Origin: Leptospiraceae bacterium
GTDB lineage: Bacteria > Spirochaetota > Leptospiria > Leptospirales > Leptospiraceae
DNA: 64,000 nt
Assembly (NCBI GenBank): GCA_016711485.1
Contig: JADJSX010000023.1
Span: 774,001-838,000 of the forward strand
Direction of reading: 5' to 3'
Under the pieces are notes generated by a model. That model worked only from the letters and a program-made list of their open reading frames with translations, did no database searches and was not told the origin of the DNA. This document shows, in pieces, positions 17,028 to 25,549 of the stretch (position 1 is the first letter of the stretch; the number at the start of each line of letters is the position of its first letter). The position numbers and the translations under genes were made by a program.

Positions 17028-17782
17028 TACTGCTTTCTTCCTAGAGACAAAACTAAAAATAAAATCCCAAGGATAGGAGTAAAGAGAGAAAGTGGGGAAA
17101 CTAAAAAATAATCTTTAGAAAAAGCAATCTGTTCCCCTAATCCAGGTCCCAAGAATTCAGTTCCAAAATCAATTCCCATATAGCTGAAAATCGAAACTGT
17201 CATTATTACCGCAGGGATTCCTGTGATAAATAAAATACCTAACATTGAAATAATTTCTGGATAAATATGTTTCTTGAATAAATAGAAATCATTTCCACCC
17301 ATTGTTTTGGCGGCAACTACATACCCACTTTCTTTTACTTCTCTTATTTTTGCCTGAATTGATTCAAAAGAAAATGCCCAGTCTGAAACTACGATTGCAA
17401 TATAGAACACATACAATTCTGAACCAAGTGAATACAATACAATGAGTGCGACTAAAAAGGAAGGTAACGATAAAAATACAGATGCCAAAGAGTCGATGAT
17501 AAAATCGAAATATTTATTCGATGTATAAGATAAAAAAGCAATACATACAGAAAATAAAAGGGTAATCATTCTTGCAGGTATAGAAATTAAAAACGTAGTA
17601 AAGGATCCATAGGCAAATAGTGCGTAAACGTCACGACCTAATCTATCACATCCAAGAGGATGTTCCCATAATTTGAATGGAGGTAAATTAGAGTAATTTA
17701 AATCAATGGAAACGGGAGCTTTCATTGAAAATATTCCTATAACTACAGAAAGAATAAAAAGAATTCTAAGAACTAATGACAT
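17027..17782 (-). CDS. Dpp/Opp-type ABC transporter permease, DppC-like
   Basis: A 251-residue inner-membrane permease with about six helices. The periplasmic segment HPLGCDRLGRDVYALFAYGS is the DppC/OppC hallmark (H.lGTD.lGRDv). The EAA loop that docks onto an ATPase is recognisable in ESGYVVAAKTMGGNDFYLFKKHIYPE. Family members import di- or oligopeptides or nickel with a DppB partner, which precedes it by 2 bases. No ATPase (DppD/F) or binding protein gene lies in the operon, so it would have to share an ATPase encoded elsewhere or serve another purpose. Confidence 0.9.
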   Translation of the reverse strand: MSLVLRILFILSVVIGIFSMKAPVSIDLNYSNLPPFKLWEHPLGCDRLGRDVYALFAYGSFTTFLISIPARMITLLFSVCIAFLSYTSNKYFDFIIDSLASVFLSLPSFLVALIVLYSLGSELYVFYIAIVVSDWAFSFESIQAKIREVKESGYVVAAKTMGGNDFYLFKKHIYPEIISMLGILFITGIPAVIMTVSIFSYMGIDFGTEFLGPGLGEQIAFSKDYFLVSPLSLFTPILGILFLVLSLGRKQ

Positions 17783-17784
17783 CT

Positions 17785-18672
17785 TTACTCCATCGATAAT
17801 TGATATTGCATTTTTTTTGCAGCCCTTGTTAATATATAAAAAATAATTCCAGAATAAAATAAAAGTGCTCGTAATAGATTTTCGTCTAAACTTCTAACAG
17901 CACTATATAGTGATTTGCCTATTCCTGGAAAAAAAAAGATTTCCTCTACAATAATAGATCCAGAAAGAAGAGAACTAAAATCTATTAAAATAAAAATTAA
18001 TACAAGTGGTATAATTTTTCTAAATATATAGTAAAATACAATCCGTGGTTTTCCGAATCCTCTAGTCTGTAAAAAGAAAAAATAATCAGATTCTTTCTCT
18101 TTTTCTCCTTCATCTAAAGTAATGAAAAAAATACGCGCGAATACTCGCGAACCTAAAGCAAATCCAGGAAGTATAAGGTAAGTAATATTACCCGCTTCAA
18201 ATCCTCCCGGAGGAAGTATTCCTAAGAATAAAAAGAAAAATAAAAATAATAAGATAGAAACTACAAAAATCGGAGTTGATAGAATTAATTTAGAAAGAAA
18301 CAGAAAAAAAAAAGTAAATATCTTACTGTCATAATAAATACAAACGAGAGCTAGTCCAATAGACGTAATCGAACCAATCACTATTGAAAACAAAGACAAC
18401 TGAAGGGTCGGAATTAATTTCTTTAAAATATGACCACTGACACTTTCACCGCTTATTGTATTTCCAAAATCTAAACTAAATAAGGACAGTATTGATTTTG
18501 TGAAATTTTTAGAATAAGGTTCTTTATTCTCTAGTTCTAAAATATCAGCTTTACTCATAGCGGAATCAGCATACAAATAATTTTTATCAGTTCCACGGAT
18601 ATTTGTGATGATGGTTACAACTATAGATAAACAAATTAAAAAAACCAAAAACCGTGTTAGTTCTGAAATCAA
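17785..18672 (-). CDS. Dpp/Opp-type ABC transporter permease, DppB-like
   Basis: A 295-residue permease paired with the DppC-like gene downstream. It has an N-terminal helix (LTRFLVFLICLSIVVTII), a shorter than usual periplasmic loop, then the transport core (IPTLQLSLFSIVIGSITSIG) and an EAA-type loop (ESDYFFFLQTRGFGKPRIVF). The late VEEIFFFPGIGKSLYSAV matches the conserved DppB motif VExiFxxPGlGxLl. The sequence is extremely Phe/Ile-rich. The gap to the preceding EIIA-like gene is 12 bases. Peptide transport is the family default; substrate unknown here. Confidence 0.9.
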   Translation of the reverse strand: MISELTRFLVFLICLSIVVTIITNIRGTDKNYLYADSAMSKADILELENKEPYSKNFTKSILSLFSLDFGNTISGESVSGHILKKLIPTLQLSLFSIVIGSITSIGLALVCIYYDSKIFTFFFLFLSKLILSTPIFVVSILLFLFFFLFLGILPPGGFEAGNITYLILPGFALGSRVFARIFFITLDEGEKEKESDYFFFLQTRGFGKPRIVFYYIFRKIIPLVLIFILIDFSSLLSGSIIVEEIFFFPGIGKSLYSAVRSLDENLLRALLFYSGIIFYILTRAAKKMQYQLSME

Positions 18673-18684
18673 TTAGAATAAATC

Positions 18685-19140
18685 CTAATGAGAAAATGCA
18701 GACAATATATCATCGTACGTACTAGCGTAGATTAATTTATTACGTTCTTCTTTTAAGTTTAATGTTTTTGCTATGAGAGCAAGAGTTTTGATATGTTCTT
18801 GGAATTTGTTTTTGGGAACAATTAGCAAAATAAAAATATGCACAGGCATTTTATCTATTGCCTCAAACGCGATTCCTTCTTTGGAAAGTCCAATGACAAC
18901 TTTTAGATCATCAACTAAACTAACAGAACAATGGGGAATCGCCACGCCACTTCCAATTCCAGTTGACATAGATTTTTCGCGATTCAGTAAAGATGTAATT
19001 ATTTCTGAACTAGCTGAGTTGGAGATACTTCCGATTTTTACACCGTGCTCCACAAGAATGGAAATCACGTCTTCTTTATCGGTCGCCTTCAAATCATAGA
19101 TAATATTATTCGGAGTAATAAGTTCTAGGAGATGATTCAT
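18685..19140 (-). CDS. PTS EIIA (PtsN/fructose-type) domain protein
   Basis: A 151-residue single-domain EIIA of the nitrogen-regulatory/fructose class. The phosphorylatable His70 sits in TGIGSGVAIPHCSV, and the domain runs from LLELITPNNIIYDLKATDK to the end. Such proteins receive phosphate from NPr/HPr and act as regulators by binding transporters or kinases, not as sugar carriers, when no EIIB/EIIC is present, as here. Its place between an RnfD-like membrane protein and two permeases suggests control of their activity (inference). Start ATG overlaps the upstream stop by 4 bases. Confidence 0.9.
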   Translation of the reverse strand: MNHLLELITPNNIIYDLKATDKEDVISILVEHGVKIGSISNSASSEIITSLLNREKSMSTGIGSGVAIPHCSVSLVDDLKVVIGLSKEGIAFEAIDKMPVHIFILLIVPKNKFQEHIKTLALIAKTLNLKEERNKLIYASTYDDILSAFSH

Positions 19141-20084
19141 TTTCTTACAATGTATCTATAGAGTAAGTTTTTAGTTAAAATACTTTCTGTCACTAAATAA
19201 AAAACAATACCGTATAAAATAAAAAAAATTGTTACGAATATTATGGGTGGGAATATATATTTAGATTCTATTAAAAACCAACTAACGCCAAACGTGCTTA
19301 TTGCAACGATTAAAGAAAAAAAAGAGGATAGATGATGACTCCTGCCAGGTGCACAAAATAGAATGTACCAAAGACAGGTAAAATTTATTATTTTATTTTT
19401 GCAGAGAAGTAAATCAAAACGATAAAAATATCCAAATAAAAGTCCGACACTAACTATTAAAATTAAATCTAATAAAAAATTTTCTTGTCTCAAAAATATA
19501 AATCCAACTAACACCAATAGATATAAATCTAAAGTTTCTAAAATTGAAAAATAGGAAGGCGCAAAAGATTCACCCAATGAAATATCAGGATTCATAAATA
19601 ATCCAGTGACTTTGGGAGAAAAAGAAAATGGCATTTCTGGATTCACAGCAAAAATATTTAGATTTAATATATTTAGTTTCTCCAGTAGAAGACCTAATGC
19701 TACAGATTGAATTGCCAAAAATAATCCAACGGGAAATCTAAATTTATAAAACACATTGCCAGTTAATGAAAATATAAAATAAACACCTAAACTAAACGAA
19801 ATAGTAAACCAATTCAAAAAACCAATTGGAGTAATAAGCAAATACAATGTTAATTGATAAAAAAAACTAAGATAATAAATGTATCCAACTTTTAATTTAT
19901 AATAGAGGTAAAACAAAGCAGCCGCTATGTATGCAAATGAAAAATAAAATAAAAAAGATACCTCTTGAAATACAGTAAAAATTGCTATACCAAACAAACT
20001 AAGAAATGATAACACATCTATTAAAAAATCAGTGGAAAAAACTTTAAACCCTCGGTTGGTCAATAAAATACTATGTGATGACAA
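19137..20084 (-). CDS. Multi-pass membrane protein, divergent RnfD/NqrB-like
   Basis: A 315-residue protein of about nine to ten membrane helices. The start (MSSHSILLTNRGFKVFSTDFLIDVL) recalls the RnfD N-terminus (SPHi...s...imxdVL), length and position directly after an RnfC-like gene support the RnfD assignment, and the overlap is 14 bases. The covalent-FMN motif of RnfD/NqrB (S/T-GAT near the middle) is absent, so flavin attachment as in canonical Rnf is not expected. No rnfA, B, E or G is nearby. The assignment rests mainly on context. Confidence 0.6.
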   Translation of the reverse strand: MSSHSILLTNRGFKVFSTDFLIDVLSFLSLFGIAIFTVFQEVSFLFYFSFAYIAAALFYLYYKLKVGYIYYLSFFYQLTLYLLITPIGFLNWFTISFSLGVYFIFSLTGNVFYKFRFPVGLFLAIQSVALGLLLEKLNILNLNIFAVNPEMPFSFSPKVTGLFMNPDISLGESFAPSYFSILETLDLYLLVLVGFIFLRQENFLLDLILIVSVGLLFGYFYRFDLLLCKNKIINFTCLWYILFCAPGRSHHLSSFFSLIVAISTFGVSWFLIESKYIFPPIIFVTIFFILYGIVFYLVTESILTKNLLYRYIVRK

Positions 20085-21246
20085 AACTAACCCCCTGTTT
20101 TACTTCGTTAATCCTAGTTGATAAATCAATATGTGCGGGACAGAGTAAGGAGCATATACCGCATTCAAGACATACACTAGAATTAAATGCAGATTTGTCT
20201 TTTTCTAAAACGGCTCTCGGATTTGCGCTGACTGGGCAATAATAGGAACAATCATTACAATCAGTACAGAGTTTTTCTCTTTTTTCGAAGTGAATTCGAT
20301 CGCATATGATTACAGAATGATGTTTATATATATCAAATATAAATTCAGTTCCAATTTCGTAGACAGGTTGTTTATCATAAAAAGAATTTACTGTAAAATA
20401 TTTATACTTTGTCTGAAAATTATTTAAAAAATCAGAAAGATTTAAACCATTTTTTAATAAAAATGCTTTTGTTTCCCCTTCCAAAGTTCCGCTTTGATTA
20501 ATTATATTAACCGAAACAAATCTCTCATGAAAAGGAATATTAAAATAAAGAGCACGAATTAAATGATATATTGTTTCTGGACCTAAATATAAAAAACGAC
20601 TATAAGGAAATTCTTTTACAATATCTACACCAGCATACTTATGTAGAAAATATCGTGGATTTCCTTCCGGATAACGGTAGTCTAATTTTTTTTCTGTCAA
20701 AAAATCGATTATATTTACATTGGGAAATATCTTTGATATATTTTTCTTTAATCGTGCTAATTCATTTTTATAAATTTCAAAAATTTTTGATTTATAATCT
20801 ACTAGGTTTTCTTTTGTAAAAGGAGAAAATAATATAAATGAATCGCGATCTTGTATCAATGCGGAAAATAATTCCCCCAAAGATTTATTTGGAAAATCGA
20901 GGGACACAAGACCTAAGTTTGCAATTTTCTCATTTATAGAATTTAGTGTATAATCACCATTAAACTCAGATGGACGAAAATTTAATTCTCCGTCTATAGA
21001 AAATTTTACAGAAGATGTACTTGGGAAATAATTTGCGATTCCATTTACGGGAGATAAAACTTTAATATCCCCACTTTGAAATACAATATCTCCAATGTTC
21101 AGTCGCCTGGGATACTCTCCAACAACTGATAGTTTTTTCCCATGGAAATCATTGTATAGAGTAAGCTCACTCATAGAGGGTACAGGTACCCTCAAATCAG
21201 TGGAGCTTTTAATTTTAAAGAATTGAGAAGTTTTGTAAGTTGCCAA
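20071..21246 (-). CDS. RnfC-like 4Fe-4S protein, divergent
   Basis: The 391-residue protein has the RnfC order: an N-terminal barrel-sandwich region (IGDIVFQSGDIKVLSPVNGIANY), a central Rossmann-like domain, a YPEGNPRYFLHKYAG segment like the YPxGxErqLi loop, and two C-terminal 4Fe-4S motifs, CTDCNDCSYYCP (327-338) and CLECGICSLLCP (359-370). The glycine-rich FMN/NADH loop (GGAGFPTxxK) is replaced by a gly-poor SLDFPNKS, so NADH binding is doubtful while cluster binding looks intact. In true Rnf complexes RnfC passes electrons from NADH to ferredoxin-linked RnfB. It is second in the operon, 24 bases behind the small Cys-rich protein. Confidence 0.8.
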   Translation of the reverse strand: MATYKTSQFFKIKSSTDLRVPVPSMSELTLYNDFHGKKLSVVGEYPRRLNIGDIVFQSGDIKVLSPVNGIANYFPSTSSVKFSIDGELNFRPSEFNGDYTLNSINEKIANLGLVSLDFPNKSLGELFSALIQDRDSFILFSPFTKENLVDYKSKIFEIYKNELARLKKNISKIFPNVNIIDFLTEKKLDYRYPEGNPRYFLHKYAGVDIVKEFPYSRFLYLGPETIYHLIRALYFNIPFHERFVSVNIINQSGTLEGETKAFLLKNGLNLSDFLNNFQTKYKYFTVNSFYDKQPVYEIGTEFIFDIYKHHSVIICDRIHFEKREKLCTDCNDCSYYCPVSANPRAVLEKDKSAFNSSVCLECGICSLLCPAHIDLSTRINEVKQGVSFVIT

Positions 21247-21270
21247 GAAGAACTTCCCTGCCCAGCTTTT

Positions 21271-21552
21271 TTAGGAGACTGATTTTACCATATAGATTTC
21301 ATCTTTAATTGGTAGTTCTTTTTTGAGATTTTTAATGTAAGGAAGGATTTCGCCCATTTCTTCATAGAATTCGCAATCCGCTTGCATACGTCTTGCTACA
21401 GTGAAATATTTATAGAGTTTTTCTTCGCCGGAACGTTTTGACCATTTTTTCTTGGTGCATTTTACACGTAGAATATATTTATCTTGCTCTGCTTCAAAAT
21501 TTCTTACAACAACACAATTAATGCAATTTGCACAATAGACTTTCTCGCTCAT
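21271..21552 (-). CDS. Small cysteine-motif protein, first gene of the operon
   Basis: A 93-residue soluble protein I cannot place in a named family. It begins MSEKVYCANCINCVVVRN with Cys7, Cys10 and Cys13, followed by Cys32 and Cys60, enough to bind zinc or an Fe-S cluster. The rest is basic and helical (KCTKKKWSKRSGEEKLYKYF). It is 24 bases upstream of the RnfC-like gene in the same direction, so it probably belongs to the same redox-related unit. Confidence 0.75.
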   Translation of the reverse strand: MSEKVYCANCINCVVVRNFEAEQDKYILRVKCTKKKWSKRSGEEKLYKYFTVARRMQADCEFYEEMGEILPYIKNLKKELPIKDEIYMVKSVS

Positions 21553-21635
21553 ATTTGGTTTGTCCCTTTCTTAAGTTTAAAATAATATTATATATGATTG
21601 TTTATTTCACCATAGACTCACAGACGAAAACTGAT

Positions 21636-21725
21636 AAATAATCCTGCGGATTTGAAATTAAATGGGACGTTCTTTCTTTAATTCAAATCCATCGGTGTTC
21701 ATCGGTGTTCATCAGTGGTTATCTT
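21636..21725. repeat. Hairpin plus tandem GATGAACACC-type repeat
   Basis: GGATTTGAAATTAAA pairs, with a one-base bulge, with CTTTAATTCAAATCC (about 21640-21690). Directly after it CATCGGTGTT occurs twice in tandem and then as CATCAGTGGTT. On the other strand this reads ACCACTGATGAACACCGATG. A related phrase forms the terminator at 911-955. It may also end transcription of the glycosyltransferase or promote the operon. Confidence 0.5.
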
Positions 21726-21771
21726 AGGTTTTCACAACCCTGAATCAGTAAATTTAATACTTAGTACACTG

Positions 21772-23343
21772 TCAAGCAATTTCGATGCTGACTTCCGCTT
21801 GTTTCTCCGCAGTTGGTTTTACACTCCAAAGTGCTTCTTTAACTGTGTTAAATGCAACGAAAAAGAATCCAAGAGAGTAGATGAACATAAATCCTATGAT
21901 AAACGGTTTTTCTACTACAATAGAAACATATACACAGAAAAGACAATAAACACCCATAAAGAATTCTAAAATCGTTAGGAAATCAAATGGAACGTAATAC
22001 TTTAAGCGGTCTTTTATATTATCAGTATTATTCTCGAGCCTCATCTTAGGTGTACGTTTGAAACTAGACTGAATTCCTAAAATTGCTTCTAACCAAGCAC
22101 GAGTATTTACAACTGCTACTCCAGTCCCGATCATAATCATTATAGGAAGAAAGAAAATTCTAGACTTCCAATCTGGATAAATTTCTCTTTGGGAATACAT
22201 ATAGAAAATAATCGGTCCAATTGAGCCTATGGAAAGAAATGCCGCAGTTCCATACAATATTACTACAGGTAAATCAAATAAATTAAATCCAGACCAAAAT
22301 TCCATTAGTAAAAGGGGAGCCGTAAAAAGAATGTTGATTATCATAAGAGGATGCACTGAATAATTAATCAAATGAACAATTGCTTCAGACTTAATTCTCC
22401 AAGGAAGCTCAGCATTCCAAATTCTAGGTAAAAGTTTTACTGCTGTTTGGATACTTCCCTTACACCATCTAAATTGTTGAGATTTATAAGCAGAAATCAT
22501 CGCAGGAATCTCAGCTTTACAAACTATATCCTTGAAGTAACGGAATTTCCAGCCTTTTAGTTCGGCACGGTAAGACAGATCAAAATCCTCTGTCAATGTA
22601 TCATGTTCCCAACCGCCTGCATCAATTACACATGCCTTTCTCCAAATCCCAGCTGTTCCATTGAAGTTCATCCAAAGATTACTAGCATTTCGAGCTACTT
22701 GTTCAATCATGAAGTGACCATCAATCCCATAACTTTGTGCTTTCGTAAGTAAATTGTAGTCTTGGTTTATATGACCCCAGCGAGCTTGTACCATACCCAC
22801 TTCTTTATCTTTAAAATAAGGAACTGTTTTTAAGAGAAAGTCAGGCTCTGGAACAAAGTCTGCATCAAAAATAGCGACAAATTCACCTTTGGCTTTTGCA
22901 AAACCAGCTTCTAATGCACCGGCTTTATGCCCAGAGCGATTTGTTCTATGTAAATGGTCGATGTTAATACCTTGTGCTTTGTATTGGTTTACAATTCTAC
23001 GAACTTTTTCAACAGTTTCGTCGGTAGAATCATCCAAAACTTGGATTTCCAAGCGATCGGCTGGGTATTGTAAACGAACAGCTGCATCAATTAATCGATC
23101 TACAACGTAAAATTCATTGTAAATTGGCAATTGGACTGTTACAAACGGAAGGTTCGAATCTGTCACTTTGAAGGCTAAGTTTGGATCAGATTCACAATAA
23201 GCTTTGTTCTTACGGTAAAGATTTACCATTAACAAAGTGTGAAGACTAAATAGAAATAGAACAAATATATCTATCGCATATATGGAAATGAAAAGAACGG
23301 TTATAATTATTAGCATACCTGTCAAAATATAGACAAAGGCCAC
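21772..23343 (-). CDS. Family 2 glycosyltransferase, membrane-embedded (BcsA/CslA-like)
   Basis: A processive-type GT2 of 523 residues. An N-terminal helix precedes the GT-A domain: VQLPIYNE, LDDSTDETVE (UDP binding), FDADFVPEPD (DxD), TEDFDLSYRAELKGW (catalytic Asp) and QQFRWCKGS (QxxRW), all present in order. Four or more C-terminal helices follow. This set is that of cellulose/glucomannan synthases and ceramide-type glucosyltransferases that make or transfer beta-linked sugars at the inner membrane. No PilZ domain or cellulose-operon partner is seen. Start is GTG at 23343 with no clear ribosome-binding site; ATG nine codons further in is an alternative. A GT-B gene lies 76 bases upstream in the same direction. 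Confidence 0.92.
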   Translation of the reverse strand: MAFVYILTGMLIIITVLFISIYAIDIFVLFLFSLHTLLMVNLYRKNKAYCESDPNLAFKVTDSNLPFVTVQLPIYNEFYVVDRLIDAAVRLQYPADRLEIQVLDDSTDETVEKVRRIVNQYKAQGINIDHLHRTNRSGHKAGALEAGFAKAKGEFVAIFDADFVPEPDFLLKTVPYFKDKEVGMVQARWGHINQDYNLLTKAQSYGIDGHFMIEQVARNASNLWMNFNGTAGIWRKACVIDAGGWEHDTLTEDFDLSYRAELKGWKFRYFKDIVCKAEIPAMISAYKSQQFRWCKGSIQTAVKLLPRIWNAELPWRIKSEAIVHLINYSVHPLMIINILFTAPLLLMEFWSGFNLFDLPVVILYGTAAFLSIGSIGPIIFYMYSQREIYPDWKSRIFFLPIMIMIGTGVAVVNTRAWLEAILGIQSSFKRTPKMRLENNTDNIKDRLKYYVPFDFLTILEFFMGVYCLFCVYVSIVVEKPFIIGFMFIYSLGFFFVAFNTVKEALWSVKPTAEKQAEVSIEIA

Positions 23344-23419
23344 CTAGTCAAGCCCAAAACCTAGGTCGGATTTGGGTTTCCTCGCTTTACCAATCCCGAA
23401 TAACCGTTTTAATAAAGAG

Positions 23420-24829
23420 TTATATACTTCCTTTCATAGCAATTTCTACGGCATTTTTTGCGCCATCATAAATTCCATACTTTGCATTTCGTATAACACA
23501 TTCATTCATACGTTGTAAAATTGGACTTTGTTCTGTAAGTAGTTTTACCATTTCAAAGGCATGTTCTGGTTCTCGGCATTCGGTTGTGCCTTCCCCTAAC
23601 TCCATTGATCGAAATGCGGAAGCTGCTTCATGATCTCCGACGCGACGAATAAATAACTTAGGAATTGGATAGAATGCAAGTTCAGATGGTTTGGTCACTA
23701 ATATATCAGATATTCGGATTAAATAGTCAGTGGTCGTAAATGCTTCATAGTAATTTCCATAAGTAAATAGTGTAATTGGTTTTAACTTTGATTCTTCTGT
23801 TGCTTCAAAACTATGAGTTTTACAAAATTCTAATAGAGTATCCCAATTACTTACAATATGGTAATTTAAACCCATTTTTTCAATTTCAGTTTTTAAAATT
23901 TCAAACATCCCAATGTGGTCACCTGTGTTGATAAACAAATGTAATTCCCCATTTTTCAATTTGTTTTTTATATTATCTATAAAACTAATCGTATAATTTT
24001 TTTGAGCTCCTGCCCCTCCAATTGGAAGTAGGAGACGTTTTGATTTTTGTTTTTGGATTCTTTCGATGCGCGCAATTGAGTCCACCATAACGTTAGTCAC
24101 TATAGGTTCAGATACCCAGTGTCCTGCAATATGTAAATTTTCCTTTGGGACTCCCATATCAATAAACTTATGATAGGAAGCAGGACTTTGAACTAAGTTC
24201 AGTGCACCCGGAACCAATAAATAGTATTGTGGGAAATTATCACAGATTAAATGGACAACATTTTTAAATCCTGCTTCCACTGCAATTTGTCCATTGAGCG
24301 GATAAGTAGAAATATACGGCAAAGATCTGGAAAGATCGGACATCATATTTTTATAACTTTCAGCGAGTAAACTAGACAAAAGTAGGGAACCGATATTTCC
24401 TTGTGCCGTAAGTTGACCCCATGCCCATTCGACAGGCCCACCCCACTCAGAAGAGACTCTACTCATTTGGCTATAGAGACCATCGATTTCTTTAATTGCG
24501 ATGGCTTCATTGGATTCTATTCCAAGTAAATCGTGTAGATAGGGTTTTAGTTTTTTTGCAAGAACCCAAGAATAAAGGGCATATGCCATACGATGATGAC
24601 CATAACCCATACGAATGGTTCCAACCAGAACACTTTGGTCGTTAACTTGCGCCCCGATTCCTTTTTGGAATATTTCTAAATCTTTAAAAATGGGAGACGT
24701 TTTTGTAGACAGAGAAATTTTTTGATCTGCGTTAATTCCGTAGCGTAAAAATATTGCGGATTTAATTAAATGCGCATACCCAACAGTTAAAAAATTGGGA
24801 TTTAATCCAAAAAGTTTTTCTTTGTTCAT
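23420..24829 (-). CDS. GT-B fold glycosyltransferase-like protein (MurG/MGDG-synthase type)
   Basis: I do not recognise a named gene, but the 469-residue protein follows the GT28 pattern: GTIRMGYGHHRMAYAL near residue 70 (as the GxGGHxxAxA loop of MGDG synthases), a second Rossmann half beginning LLLPIGGAGAQKN, and a nucleotide-binding end ISDILVTKPSELAFYPIPKLF with GDHEAASAF. The family uses UDP-sugars on lipid acceptors. There is no membrane segment, so it would be peripheral. A good GGAGAT ribosome-binding site lies about 11 nt before ATG 24829. With the downstream GT2 it may build a glycolipid or lipid-linked polymer (inference). Confidence 0.8.
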   Translation of the reverse strand: MNKEKLFGLNPNFLTVGYAHLIKSAIFLRYGINADQKISLSTKTSPIFKDLEIFQKGIGAQVNDQSVLVGTIRMGYGHHRMAYALYSWVLAKKLKPYLHDLLGIESNEAIAIKEIDGLYSQMSRVSSEWGGPVEWAWGQLTAQGNIGSLLLSSLLAESYKNMMSDLSRSLPYISTYPLNGQIAVEAGFKNVVHLICDNFPQYYLLVPGALNLVQSPASYHKFIDMGVPKENLHIAGHWVSEPIVTNVMVDSIARIERIQKQKSKRLLLPIGGAGAQKNYTISFIDNIKNKLKNGELHLFINTGDHIGMFEILKTEIEKMGLNYHIVSNWDTLLEFCKTHSFEATEESKLKPITLFTYGNYYEAFTTTDYLIRISDILVTKPSELAFYPIPKLFIRRVGDHEAASAFRSMELGEGTTECREPEHAFEMVKLLTEQSPILQRMNECVIRNAKYGIYDGAKNAVEIAMKGSI

Positions 24830-25549
24830 AACTAAAATATCTCCTTCAATAGGAATATAGGAAAATAAAGGTTTTTATATGGAAGTATTTTTTTTTATAA
24901 AAATAAATATTATCAAATAGAATTCCAAAGTTCTAATTATCCATGTGTCTTGACAGGAGGAAAACCAAGAAAAGAACAGTTAATATGAACATAAATTTGT
25001 AAATGCAATTAACATTTCCAAAGAGAAATTCATTTCAAACCAAGTTCCAGAACAGATTGTCATGCGTAAAAAAACAAAAAAATGAACGACAGATCATTCG
25101 ACTCACTGTTTATTTATTCCCTATTTGCAATCAATCCGTAAATCAAAAAGCTTAAAAGCTAACACTTATTATACCTACTCGATTCTCCTAATTTTATTGC
25201 GATGCGGCGACTCTTCTTTAATTGTATAGGAAAACAATCGATTTCCGCCGCCCGCGCTCGCAGCTACGGTCAATAAATCGTATTCACGATTTATTGACCC
25301 CGCATTGATCGCTATCGCTAGGCCAAATTAAATTAAAATTTGGAATAGATGCTACTAATTGTCATTATTACGGCTAAGTAAACTTAGCCTTTAAAATCAA
25401 AATGTATTTTTCTGAGTTTTAAAAATATTTGTAATAATTACTTTTTTAAACTGGTATTGTTTGTTGTCAAAATACGCAGATGAATTCAAATAGAATCAAT
25501 TCATATTTTAATTGAAAGTTGGCTTTATGAATAAAAATTAGTATTTATA
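24830..25549. other. Gene-free 720-bp divergent region
   Basis: No protein or RNA gene is recognised. The first 100 bases should hold the promoter of the GT-B gene and the last 100 that of the methyltransferase. A GC-rich hairpin repeat occupies 25241-25320. The remainder is AT-rich. Confidence 0.5.
25241..25320. repeat. Dispersed hairpin repeat, copy 2
   Basis: A perfect 14-bp stem with a 4-nt loop, GGTCAATAAATCGT (25268-25281) and its complement (25286-25299), is flanked by CCGCGCTCGC on the left and TTGATCGCTATCGCTAG on the right. The same order of flank, CAATAAAT-containing stem and flank occurs at 4531-4640. Confidence 0.6.

Noticed and set aside
17027..18672. Complete dipeptide importer
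   Set aside because: Only two permease genes are present; no ATPase or binding protein gene lies anywhere in the operon.
19137..21246. Canonical Rnf complex
   Set aside because: Only C-like and D-like subunits are present and both lack key cofactor motifs, so the full complex is not claimed.
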